This document shows positions 14,301 to 28,150 of a stretch of DNA of 64,000 nt, one piece after another. The number at the start of each line of letters is the position of its first letter. Within the stretch, counting starts at the first letter, position 1. A program made the translations under genes and the position numbers. The notes under the pieces are model-generated. The model did no database searches. It was not told the DNA's origin and saw only the letters and a list, made by a program, of their open reading frames with translations. This DNA comes from Halictus rubicundus (taxonomy: Eukaryota > Arthropoda > Insecta > Hymenoptera > Halictidae): NCBI RefSeq assembly GCF_050948215.1, contig NW_027488628.1, positions 496,001 through 560,000 on the forward strand, read 5' to 3'.

Positions 14301-16597
14301 GATAGGATAGAGTATAGAATAGGATAGAGGATACGATACAGAATAGGATACATGATTGGATAGGATAGGGGATATTATAGGATAGAGGAAAGGATAGGAT
14401 AGAGGATAGTATAGGATAGAGGATAGGATAGGATAGAGGATAGGATAGGATAGAGAATAGGATAGGATAAAGGATTGGATAGGATAGGGGATATTATAGG
14501 ATACAGGATAGGATACGATAGAGTATAGGATAGAGGAGAGGATAGGATAGAGGATAGGATAAGATAGAGGATAGGATAGGATAGAGGATAGGATAGGATA
14601 GAGGATAGGATAGGATAGAGGATAGGATAGGAAAGAGGAGCGGATAGAGGATTGGATAGGATAGAGGATAGGATAGAGGATAGGATAGAGGATAGGATAG
14701 AGGATAGGATAGGATAGAGGATAGGATAGAATAGAGGATACGATAGGATAAAGGATAGGATAGGATAGAGGATAGGATAGGATAGTGGATAGGATAGGAT
14801 AGAGGATAGGATACAGGATAGAATAGAGGATAGAGGATAGGATAGGGGATTGGATAGGATAGAGGATAGGATAAGTTAGAGGATAGTATAGGATAGAGAA
14901 TAGGATAGGGGATTGGATAGGATACAGGATAGGATACGATAGAGGATATGATACGATAGAGGATAGCGTAGGATAGGGGATATTATAGGATAGAGGATAG
15001 GATAATATAGAGTATAGAATAGGATAGAGGATACGATACAGAATAGGATACATGATTGGATAGGATAGGGGATATTATAGGAAAGAGGAAAGGATAGGAT
15101 AGAGGATAGGATAGGGGACTGGATAGGATAGAGGATAGGATAGGATAGAGAATAGGATAGGATAAAGGATTGGATAGGATAGGGGATATTATAGGATACA
15201 GGATAGGATACGATAGAGTATAGGATAGAGGAGAGGATAGGATAGAGGATAGGATAAGATAGAGGATAGGATAGGATAGAGGATAGGATAGGATAGAGGA
15301 TAGGATAGGATAGAGGATAGGATAGGAGAGAGGATAGGATAGGATAGAGGACAGGATAGGATAGAGGATAGGATAGGATAGAGGATAGGATAGGATAGAG
15401 GATAGGATAGGATAGAGGATAGGATAGGATAGAGGATAGGATAGGATAGAGGATAGGATAGGATAGAGGATAGGATAGGATAGAGGATAGGATAGGATAG
15501 AGGATAGGATAGGATAGAGGATAGGATAGGATAGAGGATAGGATAGGATAGAGTATAGGATAGGATAGAGGATTGGATAGGATAGAGGATAGATGATAGG
15601 ATAGGATAGAGCATTGGATAGGATACAGGATAGGATAGGATAGACGATAGGATAGACGATAGGATAGGATAGCGGATAGGATAGGATAGAGGATAGGATA
15701 GGATAGAGGATAGGATAGGATAGAGGATAGGATAGACGACAGGATAGGATAGAGGATAGGATAGGATAGAGGATAGGATAGGATAGAGGATAGGATAGGA
15801 TAGAGGATAGGATAGAGGATAGGATAGAGAATAGGTCAGGATAGAGGATAGGATAGGATAGAGGATAGGATAGTATAGAGGATAGGATAGACGATAGGAT
15901 AGGATAGAGGATAGGATAGGATAGAGGATAGGATAGGATAGAGGATTGGATAGGATACAGGAATGGATAGGATTGAGGTTAGATGATAGGATAGGATAGA
16001 GGATAGGATAGGATAGAGGAGAGGATAGGAGAGAGGATAGGATAGGATAGAGGAGAGGATAGGATAGAGGATAGGATAGGATAGAGGATAGGATAGGATA
16101 GAGTATAGGATAGGATAGAGGATTGGATAGGATAGAGGATAGATGATAGGATAGGATAGAGCATTGGATAGGATACAGGAAAGGATAGGATAGAGGATAG
16201 GATAGACGATAGGATACGATAGAGGAAGGGATAGGATAGAGGATTGGATAGAGAATAGGTTAGGATAGAGGATAGGATAGGATAGAGGATAGGATAGGAT
16301 AGAGGATAGGATAGGATAGAGGATAGGATAGGATACAGGAAAGGATAGGATTGATGATAGATTATAGGATAGGATAGAGGATAGGATAGGATAGAGGATA
16401 GGATAGACGATAGGATAGACGATAGGATAGGATAGAGGATATTATAGGATAGAGGATAGGATTGAGGATAGGATAGGATAGAGGATAGGATAGGATAGGA
16501 TAGAGGATAGGATAGGATAGAGGATTGGATAGGATACAGGAAAGGATAGGATTGATGATAGATGATAGGATAGGATAGAGGATTGGATAGGATACAG
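11397..16597. repeat. 5,201-bp higher-order unit, copy 2
   Basis: This is the second, directly adjacent copy of the unit at 6196-11396. Identity continues to about 16610, where copy 2 runs into GAGGATAGG and the corresponding position of copy 1 reads GAGAATAGG. Near-identity over 5.2 kb in DNA that mutates quickly by slippage implies a recent duplication or strong homogenisation. An assembly duplication cannot be excluded from sequence alone. Confidence 0.88.
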
Positions 16598-19500
16598 GAT
16601 AGGATAGGATAGAGGATAGGATAGGATAGAGGATAGGATAGAGGATTGGATAGAGGATAGGATAGGATAGAGGATATTATAGGATAGAGGATATGATAGG
16701 ATAGAGGATAGGATAGGACAGAAGATAGGATAGGATAGAGGATAGGATAGGATAGGATAGGATAGAGGATAGGATAGGATAGAGGATAGGATAGGGGATT
16801 TGATAGGATAGAGGATAGGATAGGATAGAAGATGGGATAGGATAGAGGATAGGATAGGATAGAGGATAGGACTTGATAGGGGATAGGATAGGATAGAGCA
16901 TAGGATAGGATAGAGGATAGGATAGACGATAGGATAGGATAGAGGATAGGATAGGATAGACGATAGGATAGGGGATTTGATAGGATAGAGGATAGGATAG
17001 GGGATTTGATAGGATAGATGATAGGATAGGATAGAGGATAGGATAGGACAGAGGATAGGATAGGGGATTTGATAGGATAGAGGATAGGATAGGATAGAAG
17101 ATGGGATAGGATAGAGGATAGGATAGGATAGAGGATAGGATAGGATAGAGGATAGGATAGGATAGAGGATAGGATAGAGGATAGATGATAGGATAGGATA
17201 GAGGATAGGATAGGGGATTTGATAGGATAGAGGATAGGATAGGATAGAGGATAGAGGATAGGATAGAGGATAGGATAGGATAGAGGATAGGATGGGATAG
17301 AGCATTGGATAGGGGATAGGATAGGATAGAGGATATTATAGGATAGAGGATAGGATAGAGGATAGGATAGGATAGAGGATAGGATAGGATAGGATAGAGG
17401 ATAGGATAGGATAGGATAGAGGATAGGATAGGATAGAGGATTGGATAGGATACAGGAAAGGATAGGATTGATGATAGATGATAGGATAGGATAGAGGATT
17501 GGATAGGATACAGGATAGGATAGGATAGAGGATAGGATAGGATAGAGGATAGGATAGAGGATTGGATAGAGGATAGGATAGGATAGAGGATATTATAGGA
17601 TAGGGGATATGATAGGATAGAGGATAGGATAGGACAGAAGATAGGATAGGATAGAGGATAGGATAGGATAGGATAGGATAGAGGATAGGATAGGATAGAG
17701 GATAGGATAGACGATAGGATAGAATAGAGGATAGGATAGGATAGAGGATAGGATAGAGGATAGGATAGAGGATAGGATAGGATAGAGAATAGGATAGGAT
17801 AGAGGATAGGACTTGATAGGGGATAGGATAGGATAGAGCATAGGATAGGATAGAGGATAGGATAGACGATAGGATAGGATAGAGGATAGGATAGGATAGA
17901 CGATAGGATAGGGGATTTGATAGGATAGAGGATAGGATAGGGGATTTGATAGGATAGAGGATAGGATAGGATAGAGGATAGGATAGGACAGAGGATAGGA
18001 TAGGGGATTTGATAGGATAGAGGATAGGATAGGATAGAAGATGGGATAGGATAGAGGATAGGATAGGATAGAGGATAGGATAGGATAGAGGATAGGATAG
18101 GATAGAGGATAGGATAGAGGATAGGATAGGATAGAGGATAGGATAGGATAGAGGATAGGATAGGATACAGGATAGGATAGGATAGAGGATAGGATAGGAT
18201 AGAGGATAGGATAGGATAGAGGATAGGATAGGATAGAGGATAGGATAGAGGATAGGATAGGATAGAGGATAGGATAGGATAGAGAATAGGATAGGATAGA
18301 GGATAGGACTTGATAGGGGATAGGATAGGATAGAGCATAGGATAGGATAGAGGATAGGATAGACGATAGGATAGGATAGAGGATAGGATAGGATAGACGA
18401 TAGGATATGGGATTTGATAGGATAGAGGATAGGATAGGGGATTTGATAGGATAGAGGATAGGATATAATAGAGGATAGGATAGGACAGAGGATAGGATAG
18501 GGGATTTGATAGGATAGAGGATAGGATAGGATAGAAGATGGGATAGGATAGAGGATAGGATAGGATAGAGGATAGGATAGGATAGAGGATAGGATAGGAT
18601 AGAGGATATGATAGACGACAGGATAGGATAGAGGATAGGATAGACGATAGGATAGGATAGAGGATAGGATAGGATAGAGGATAGGATAGGATAGAGGATA
18701 GGATAGAGGATAGATGATAGGATAGGATAGAGGATAGGATAGGGGATTTGATAGGATAGAGGATAGGATAGGAAAGAGGATAGGATAGACGATAGGATAG
18801 GATAGAGGATAGGATAGGATAGAGGATAGGATAGAGGATAGGATAGGATAGAGGACAGGATAGGATAGAGGATAGGATAGGATAGAGGATTGGATAGGAT
18901 ACAGGAAAGGATAGGATTGAGGATAGGATAGGATAGAGGATTGGATAGACGACAGGATAGGATAGAGGATAGGATAGACGATAGGATAGGATAGAGGATA
19001 GGATAGGATAGAGGATAGGATAGGATAGGATAGAGGATAGGATAGGATAGGATAGAGGATAGGATAGGATACAGGATTGGATAGGATACAGGATAGGATA
19101 GGATAGAGGATAGGATAGGATAGAGGATAGGATAGGATAGAGGATATTATAGGATAGAGGATATGATAGGATAGAGGATAGGATAGGACAGAAGATAGGA
19201 TAGGATAGAGGATAGGATAGGATAGGATAGAGGATATTATAGGATAGAGGATATGATAGGATAGAGGATAGGATAGGACAGAAGATAGGATAGGATAGAG
19301 GATAGGATAGGATAGGATAGAGGATAGGATAGGATAGAGGATAGGATAGGATAGAGGATAGGATAGACGATAGGATAGAATAGAGGATAGGATAGGATAG
19401 AGGATAGGATAGAGGATAGGATAGAGGATAGGATAGGATAGAGAATAGGATAGGATAGAGGATAGGACTTGATAGGGGATAGGATAGGATAGAGCATAGG

Positions 19501-20100
19501 ATAGGATAGAGGATAGGATAGACGATAGGATAGGATAGAGGATAGGATAGGATAGAGCATAGGATAGGATAGAGGATAGGATAGACGATAGGATAGGATA
19601 GAGGATAGGATAGGATAGACGATGGGATAGGGGATTTGATAGGATAGAGGATAGGATAGGGGATTTGATAGGATAGAGGATAGGATAGGATAGAGGATAG
19701 GATAGGACAGAGGATAGGATAGGGGATTTGATAGGATAGGGGATTTGATAGGATAGAGGATAGGATAGGATAGAAGATGGGATAGGATAGAGGATAGGAT
19801 AGGATAGAGGATAGGATAGGATAGAGGATAGGATAGGATAGAGGATAGGATAGGATAGAGGATAGGATAGGATAGGATAGAGGATAGGATACTATAGAGG
19901 ATAGGATAGGATAGAGGCTAGGATAGGATAGAGGATAGGATAGGATAGAGGATAGAGGATAGGATAGAGGATAGGATAGGATAGAGGATAGGATAGGATA
20001 GAGGATAGGATAGGATAGAGGATAGGATAGGATAGAGGATAGGATAGGATAGAGGATAGGATAGGATAGAGGATAGGATAGGATAGAGGATAGGATAGGA
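16598..20100. repeat. Satellite mosaic region C
   Basis: The array continues with new variants: GGGGATTTGATAGG (many copies) and GACTTGATAGGGGATAGG near 16870, 17811, 18306 and 19467. A block with GATATTATAGG-GATATGATAGG and AGAAGATAGG is tandemly doubled at about 19140-19300. The portion 18900-20000 recurs at about 28450-29500 with an offset drifting between 9,502 and 9,554 bp, so it was copied over a long distance and then lost or gained monomers. No gene is visible. Confidence 0.75.
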
Positions 20101-23100
20101 TAGAGGATAGGATAGGATAGAGTATAGGATAGGATAGAGGATTGGATAGGATAGAGGATAGATGATAGGATAGGATAGAGCATTGGATAGGATACAGGAT
20201 AGGATAGGATAGACGATAGGATAGACGATAGGATAGGATAGAGGATAGGATAGGATAGAGGATAGGATAGGATAGAGGATAGGATAGGATAGAGGATAGG
20301 ATAGACGACAGGATAGGATAGAGGATAGGATAGGATAGAGGATAGGATAGGATAGAGGATAGGATAGGATAGAGGATAGGATAGAGGATAGGATAGAGGA
20401 TAGGATAGAGAATAGGTTAGGATAGAGGATAGGATAGGATAGAGGATAGGATAGTATAGAGGATAGGATAGACGATAGGGTAGGATAGAGGATAGGATAG
20501 GATAGAGGATAGGATAGGATAGAGGATTGGATAGGATACAGGAATGGATAGGATTGAGGTTAGATGATAGGATAGGATAGAGGATAGGATAGGATAGAGG
20601 AGAGGATAGGAGAGAGGATAGGATAGGATAGAGGATAGGATAGGATAGAGGATAGGATAGACGACAGGATAGGATAGAGGATAGGATAGGATAGAGGATA
20701 GGATAGGATAGAGGATAGGATAGGATAGAGGATAGGATAGAGGATAGGATAGAGGATAGGATAGAGAATAGGTTAGGATAGAGGATAGGATAGGATAGAG
20801 GATAGGATAGTATAGAGGATAGGATAGACGATAGGGTAGGATAGAGGATAGGATAGGATAGAGGATAGGATAGGATAGAGGATTGGATAGGATACAGGAA
20901 TGGATAGGATTGAGGTTAGATGATAGGATAGGATAGAGGATAGGATAGGATAGAGGAGAGGATAGGAGAGAGGATAGGATAGGATAGAGGAGAGGATAGG
21001 ATAGAGGATAGGATAGGATAGAGGATAGGATAGGATAGAGTATAGGATAGGATAGAGGATTGGATAGGATAGAGGATAGATGATAGGATAGGATAGAGCA
21101 TTGGATAGGATACAGGAAAGGATAGGATAGAGGATAGGATAGACGATAGGATACGATAGAGGAAGGGATAGGATAGAGGATAGGATAGAGAATAGGTTAG
21201 GATAGAGGATAGGATAGGATAGAGGATAGGATAGGATAGAGTATAGGATAGGATAGAGGATTGGATAGGATAGAGGATAGATGATAGGATAGGATAGAGC
21301 ATTGGATAGGATACAGGATAGGATAGGATAGACGATAGGATAGACGATAGGATAGGATAGAGGATAGGATAGGATAGAGGATAGGATAGGATAGAGGATA
21401 GGATAGGATAGAGGATAGGATAGGATAGAGGATAGGATAGACGACAGGATAGGATAGAGGATAGGATAGGATAGAGGATAGGATAGGATAGAGGATAGGA
21501 TAGGATAGAGGATAGGATAGAGGATAGGATAGAGGATAGGATAGAGAATAGGTTAGGATAGAGGATAGGATAGAGGATAGGATAGTATAGAGGATAGGAT
21601 AGGATAGAGGATAGGATAGGATAGAGGATAGGATAGGATACAGGAAAGGATAGGATTGATGATAGATTATAGGATAGGATAGAGGATAGGATAGGATAGA
21701 GGATAGGATAGACGATAGGATAGACGATAGGATAGACGATAGGATAGACGATAGGATAGGATAGAGGATATTATAGGATAGAGGATAGGATAGAGGATAG
21801 GATAGGATAGAGGATAGGATAGGATAGGATAGGATAGAGGATAGGATAGGATAGGATAGAGGATAGGATAGGATAGAGGATTGGATAGGATACAGGAAAG
21901 GATAGGATTGATGATAGATGATAGGATAGGATAGAGGATTGGATAGGATACAGGATAGGATAGGATAGAGGCTAGGATAGGATAGAGGATAGGATAGGAT
22001 AGAGGATAGAGGATAGGATAGAGGATAGGATAGGATAGAGGATAGGATAGGATAGAGGATAGGATAGGATAGAGGATAGGATAGGATAGAGTATAGGATA
22101 GGATAGAGGATTGGATAGGATAGAGGATAGATGATAGGATAGGATAGAGCATTGGATAGGATACAGGATAGGATAGGATAGACGATAGGATAGACGATAG
22201 GATAGGATAGAGGATAGGATAGGATAGAGGATAGGATAGGATAGAGGATAGGATAGGATAGAGGATAGGATAGACGACAGGATAGGATAGAGGATAGGAT
22301 AGGATAGAGGATAGGATAGGATAGAGGATAGGATAGGATAGAGGATAGGATAGAGGATAGGATAGAGGATAGGATAGAGAATAGGTTAGGATAGAGGATA
22401 GGATAGAGGATAGGATAGTATAGAGGATAGGATAGGATAGAGGATAGGATAGGATAGAGGATAGGATAGGATACAGGAAAGGATAGGATTGATGATAGAT
22501 TATAGGATAGGATAGAGGATAGGATAGGATAGAGGATAGGATAGACGATAGGATAGACGATAGGATAGACGATAGGATAGACGATAGGATAGGATAGAGG
22601 ATATTATAGGATAGAGGATAGGATAGAGGATAGGATAGGATAGAGGATAGGATAGGATAGGATAGGATAGAGGATAGGATAGGATAGGATAGAGGATAGG
22701 ATATGATAGAGGATTGGATAGGATACAGGAAAGGATAGGATTGATGATAGATGATAGGATAGGATAGAGGATTGGATAGGATACAGGATAGGATAGGATA
22801 GAGGATAGGATAGGATAGAGGATAGGATAGAGGATTGGATAGAGGATAGGATAGGATAGAGGATATTATAGGATAGAGGATATGATAGGATAGAGGATAG
22901 GATAGGACAGAAGATAGGATAGGATAGAGGATAGGATAGGATAGGATAGGATAGAGGATAGGATAGGATAGAGGATAGGATAGACGATAGGATAGAATAG
23001 AGGATAGGATAGGATAGAGGATAGGATAGAGGATAGGATAGAGGATAGGATAGGATAGAGAATAGGATAGGATAGAGGATAGGACTTGATAGGGGATAGG

Positions 23101-24280
23101 ATAGGATAGACCATAGGATAGGATAGAGGATAGGATAGACGATAGGATAGGATAGAGGATAGGATAGGATAGACGATAGGATAGGATAGAGGATAGGATA
23201 GGATAGAGGATAGGATAGGATAGAGGATAGGATAGGATAGAGGATAGGATAGGGGATTTGATAGGATAGAGGATAGGATAGGATAGAGGATAGGATAGGA
23301 CAGAGGATAGGATAGGGGATTTGATAGGATAGAGGATAGGATAGGATAGAAGATGGGATAGGATAGAGGATAGGATAGGATAGAGGATAGGATAGGATAG
23401 AGGATAGGATAGGATAGAGGATAGGATAGACGACAGGATAGGATAGAGGATAGGATAGACGATAGGATAGGATAGAGGATAGGATAGGATAGAGGATAGG
23501 ATAGGATAGAGGATAGGATAGAGGATAGATGATAGGATAGGATAGAGGATAGGATAGGGGATTTGATAGGATAGAGGATAGGATAGGAAAGAGGATAGGA
23601 TAGACGATAGGATAGGATAGAGGATAGGATAGGATAGAGGATAGGATAGGATAGAGGATAGGATAGGATAGAGGATAGGATAGGATAGAGGATAGGATAG
23701 GATAGAGGATAGGATAGGGGATTTGATAGGATAGAGGATATTATAGGATAGAGGATAGGATAGAGGACAGGATAGGATAGAGGATAGGATAGGATAGAGG
23801 ATTGGATAGGATACGGGAAAGCATAGGATTGAGGATAGGATAGAGGATAGGATAGGATAGAGGATAGGATAGGATAGAGGATAGGATAGGATAGACGATA
23901 GGATAGGATAGAGGATAGGATAGGATAGAGGATAGGATAGGATAGAGCATAGGATAGGATAGAGGATAGGATAGACGATAGGATAGGATAGAGGATAGGA
24001 TAGGATAGAGCATAGGATAGGATAGAGGATAGGATAGACGATAGGATAGGATAGAGGATAGGATAGGATAGACGATGGGATAGGGGATTTGATAGGATAG
24101 AGGATAGGATAGGGGATTTGATAGGATAGAGGATAGGATAGGATAGAGGATAGGATAGGACAGAGGATAGGATAGGGGATTTGATAGGATAGAGGATAGG
24201 ATAGGATAGAAGATGGGATAGGATAGAGGATAGGATAGGATAGAGGATAGGATAGGATAGAGGATAGGATAGGATAGAGG
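20100..24280. repeat. Unit of about 4.2 kb, copy 1
   Basis: Markers match the next copy at offsets that drift in small steps: GAGCATTGG at 20181 and 24355 (4,174), TGAGGTTAGATG at 20555 and 24730 (4,175) and at 20911 and 25087 (4,176), an open-frame pair at 22866 and 27103 (4,237), and ATACGGGAAAGCATAGG at 23811 and 28065 (4,254). The 1-bp steps match single-base insertions in copy 2 near 24430 and 25055. Steps of 17 bp match gain of one monomer. Confidence 0.78.
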
Positions 24281-27200
24281 ATAGGATAGGATAGAGTATA
24301 GGATAGGATAGAGGATTGGATAGGATAGAGGATAGATGATAGGATAGGATAGAGCATTGGATAGGATACAGGATAGGATAGGATAGACGATAGGATAGAC
24401 GATAGGATAGGATAGAGGATAGGATAGGATTAGAGGATAGGATAGGATAGAGGATAGGATAGGATAGAGGATAGGATAGACGACAGGATAGGATAGAGGA
24501 TAGGATAGGATAGAGGATAGGATAGGATAGAGGATAGGATAGGATAGAGGATAGGATAGAGGATAGGATAGAGGATAGGATAGAGAATAGGTTAGGATAG
24601 AGGATAGGATAGGATAGAGGATAGGATAGTATAGAGGATAGGATAGACGATAGGGTAGGATAGAGGATAGGATAGGATAGAGGATAGGATAGGATAGAGG
24701 ATTGGATAGGATACAGGAATGGATAGGATTGAGGTTAGATGATAGGATAGGATAGAGGATAGGATAGGATAGAGGAGAGGATAGGAGAGAGGATAGGATA
24801 GGATAGAGGATAGGATAGGATAGAGGATAGGATAGACGACAGGATAGGATAGAGGATAGGATAGGATAGAGGATAGGATAGGATAGAGGATAGGATAGGA
24901 TAGAGGATAGGATAGAGGATAGGATAGAGGATAGGATAGAGAATAGGTTAGGATAGAGGATAGGATAGGATAGAGGATAGGATAGTATAGAGGATAGGAT
25001 AGACGATAGGGTAGGATAGAGGATAGGATAGGATAGAGGATAGGATAGGATAGAGGGATTGGATAGGATACAGGAATGGATAGGATTGAGGTTAGATGAT
25101 AGGATAGGATAGAGGATAGGATAGGATAGAGGAGAGGATAGGAGAGAGGATAGGATAGGATAGAGGAGAGGATAGGATAGAGGATAGGATAGGATAGAGG
25201 ATAGGATAGGATAGAGTATAGGATAGGATAGAGGATTGGATAGGATAGAGGATAGATGATAGGATAGGATAGAGCATTGGATAGGATACAGGAAAGGATA
25301 GGATAGAGGATAGGATAGACGATAGGATACGATAGAGGAAGGGATAGGATAGAGGATAGGATAGAGAATAGGTTAGGATAGAGGATAGGATAGGATAGAG
25401 GATAGGATAGGATAGAGTATAGGATAGGATAGAGGATTGGATAGGATAGAGGATAGATGATAGGATAGGATAGAGCATTGGATAGGATACAGGATAGGAT
25501 AGGATAGACGATAGGATAGACGATAGGATAGGATAGAGGATAGGATAGGATAGAGGATAGGATAGGATAGAGGATAGGATAGGATAGAGGATAGGATAGA
25601 CGACAGGATAGGATAGAGGATAGGATAGGATAGAGGATAGGATAGGATAGAGGATAGGATAGGATAGAGGATAGGATAGAGGATAGGATAGAGGATAGGA
25701 TAGAGAATAGGTTAGGATAGAGGATAGGATAGAGGATAGGATAGTATAGAGGATAGGATAGGATAGAGGATAGGATAGGATAGAGGATAGGATAGGATAC
25801 AGGAAAGGATAGGATTGATGATAGATTATAGGATAGGATAGAGGATAGGATAGGATAGAGGATAGGATAGACGATAGGATAGACGATAGGATAGACGATA
25901 GGATAGGATAGAGGATATTATAGGATAGAGGATAGGATAGAGGATAGGATAGGATAGAGGATAGGATAGGATAGGATAGGATAGAGGATAGGATAGGATA
26001 GGATAGAGGATAGGATAGGATAGAGGATTGGATAGGATACAGGAAAGGATAGGATTGATGATAGATGATAGGATAGGATAGAGGATTGGATAGGATACAG
26101 GATAGGATAGGATAGAGGCTAGGATAGGATAGAGGATAGGATAGGATAGAGGATAGAGGATAGGATAGAGGATAGGATAGGATAGGATAGAGGATAGGAT
26201 AGGATAGAGGATAGGATAGGATAGTGGATAGGATAGGATACAGGATAGGATAGGATAGAGGATAGGATAGGATAGAGGATAGGATAGGATAGAGGATAGG
26301 ATAGGATAGAGTATAGGATAGGATAGAGGATTGGATAGGATAGAGGATAGATGATAGGATAGGATAGAGCATTGGATAGGATACAGGATAGGATAGGATA
26401 GACGATAGGATAGACGATAGGATAGGATAGAGGATAGGATAGGATAGAGGATAGGATAGGATAGAGGATAGGATAGGATAGAGGATAGGATAGACGACAG
26501 GATAGGATAGAGGATAGGATAGGATAGAGGATAGGATAGGATAGAGGATAGGATAGGATAGAGGATAGGATAGGATAGAGGATAGGATAGAGGATAGGAT
26601 AGAGGATAGGATAGAGAATAGGTTAGGATAGAGGATAGGATAGAGGATAGGATAGTATAGAGGATAGGATAGGATAGAGGATAGGATAGGATAGAGGATA
26701 GGATAGGATACAGGAAAGGATAGGATTGATGATAGATTATAGGATAGGATAGAGGATAGGATAGGATAGAGGATAGGATAGACGATAGGATAGACGATAG
26801 GATAGACGATAGGATAGACGATAGGATAGGATAGAGGATATTATAGGATAGAGGATAGGATAGAGGATAGGATAGGATAGAGGATAGGATAGGATAGGAT
26901 AGGATAGAGGATAGGATAGGATAGGATAGAGGATAGGATATGATAGAGGATTGGATAGGATACAGGAAAGGATAGGATTGATGATAGATGATAGGATAGG
27001 ATAGAGGATTGGATAGGATACAGGATAGGATAGGATAGAGGACAGGATAGGATAGAGGATAGGATAGAGGATTGGATAGAGGATAGGATAGGATAGAGGA
27101 TATTATAGGATAGAGGATATGATAGGATAGACGATAGGATAGGACAGAAGATAGGATAGGATAGAGGATAGGATAGGATAGGATAGGATAGAGGATAGGA

Positions 27201-28150
27201 TAGGATAGAGGATAGGATAGACGATAGGATAGAATAGAGGATAGGATAGGATAGAGGATAGGATAGAGGATAGGATAGAGGATAGGATAGGATAGAGAAT
27301 AGGATAGGATAGAGGATAGGACTTGATAGGGGATAGGATAGGATAGACCATAGGATAGGATAGAGGATAGGATAGACGATAGGATAGGATAGAGGATAGG
27401 ATAGGATAGACGATAGGATAGGATAGAGGATAGGATAGGATAGAGGATAGGATAGGATAGAGGATAGGATAGGATAGAGGATAGGATAGGGGATTTGATA
27501 GGATAGAGGATAGGATAGGATAGAGGATAGGATAGGACAGAGGATAGGATAGGGGATTTGATAGGATAGAGGATAGGATAGGATAGAAGATGGGATAGGA
27601 TAGAGGATAGGATAGGATAGAGGATAGGATAGGATAGAGGATAGGATAGGATAGAGGATAGGATAGACGACAGGATAGGATAGAGGATAGGATAGACGAT
27701 AGGATAGGATAGAGGATAGGATAGGATAGAGGATAGGATAGGATAGAGGATAGGATAGAGGATAGATGATAGGATAGGATAGAGGATAGGATAGGGGATT
27801 TGATAGGATAGAGGATAGGATAGGAAAGAGGATAGGATAGACGATAGGATAGGATAGAGGATAGGATAGGATAGAGGATAGGATAGGATAGAGGATAGGA
27901 TAGGATAGAGGATAGGATAGGATAGAGGATAGGATAGGATAGAGGATAGGATAGGATAGAGGATAGGATAGGGGATTTGATAGGATAGAGGATATTATAG
28001 GATAGAGGATAGGATAGAGGACAGGATAGGATAGAGGATAGGATAGGATAGAGGATTGGATAGGATACGGGAAAGCATAGGATTGAGGATAGGATAGAGG
28101 ATAGGATAGGATAGAGGATAGGATAGGATAGAGGATAGGATAGGATAGAG
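24281..28150. repeat. Unit of about 4.2 kb, copy 2
   Basis: This is the tandem copy of 20100-24280, with offset 4,174-4,254 bp as listed there. Similarity fades near 28150, where copy 1 carries GACGATAGG (about 23896) and copy 2 carries the standard GAGGATAGG. No gene is visible. Confidence 0.75.
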
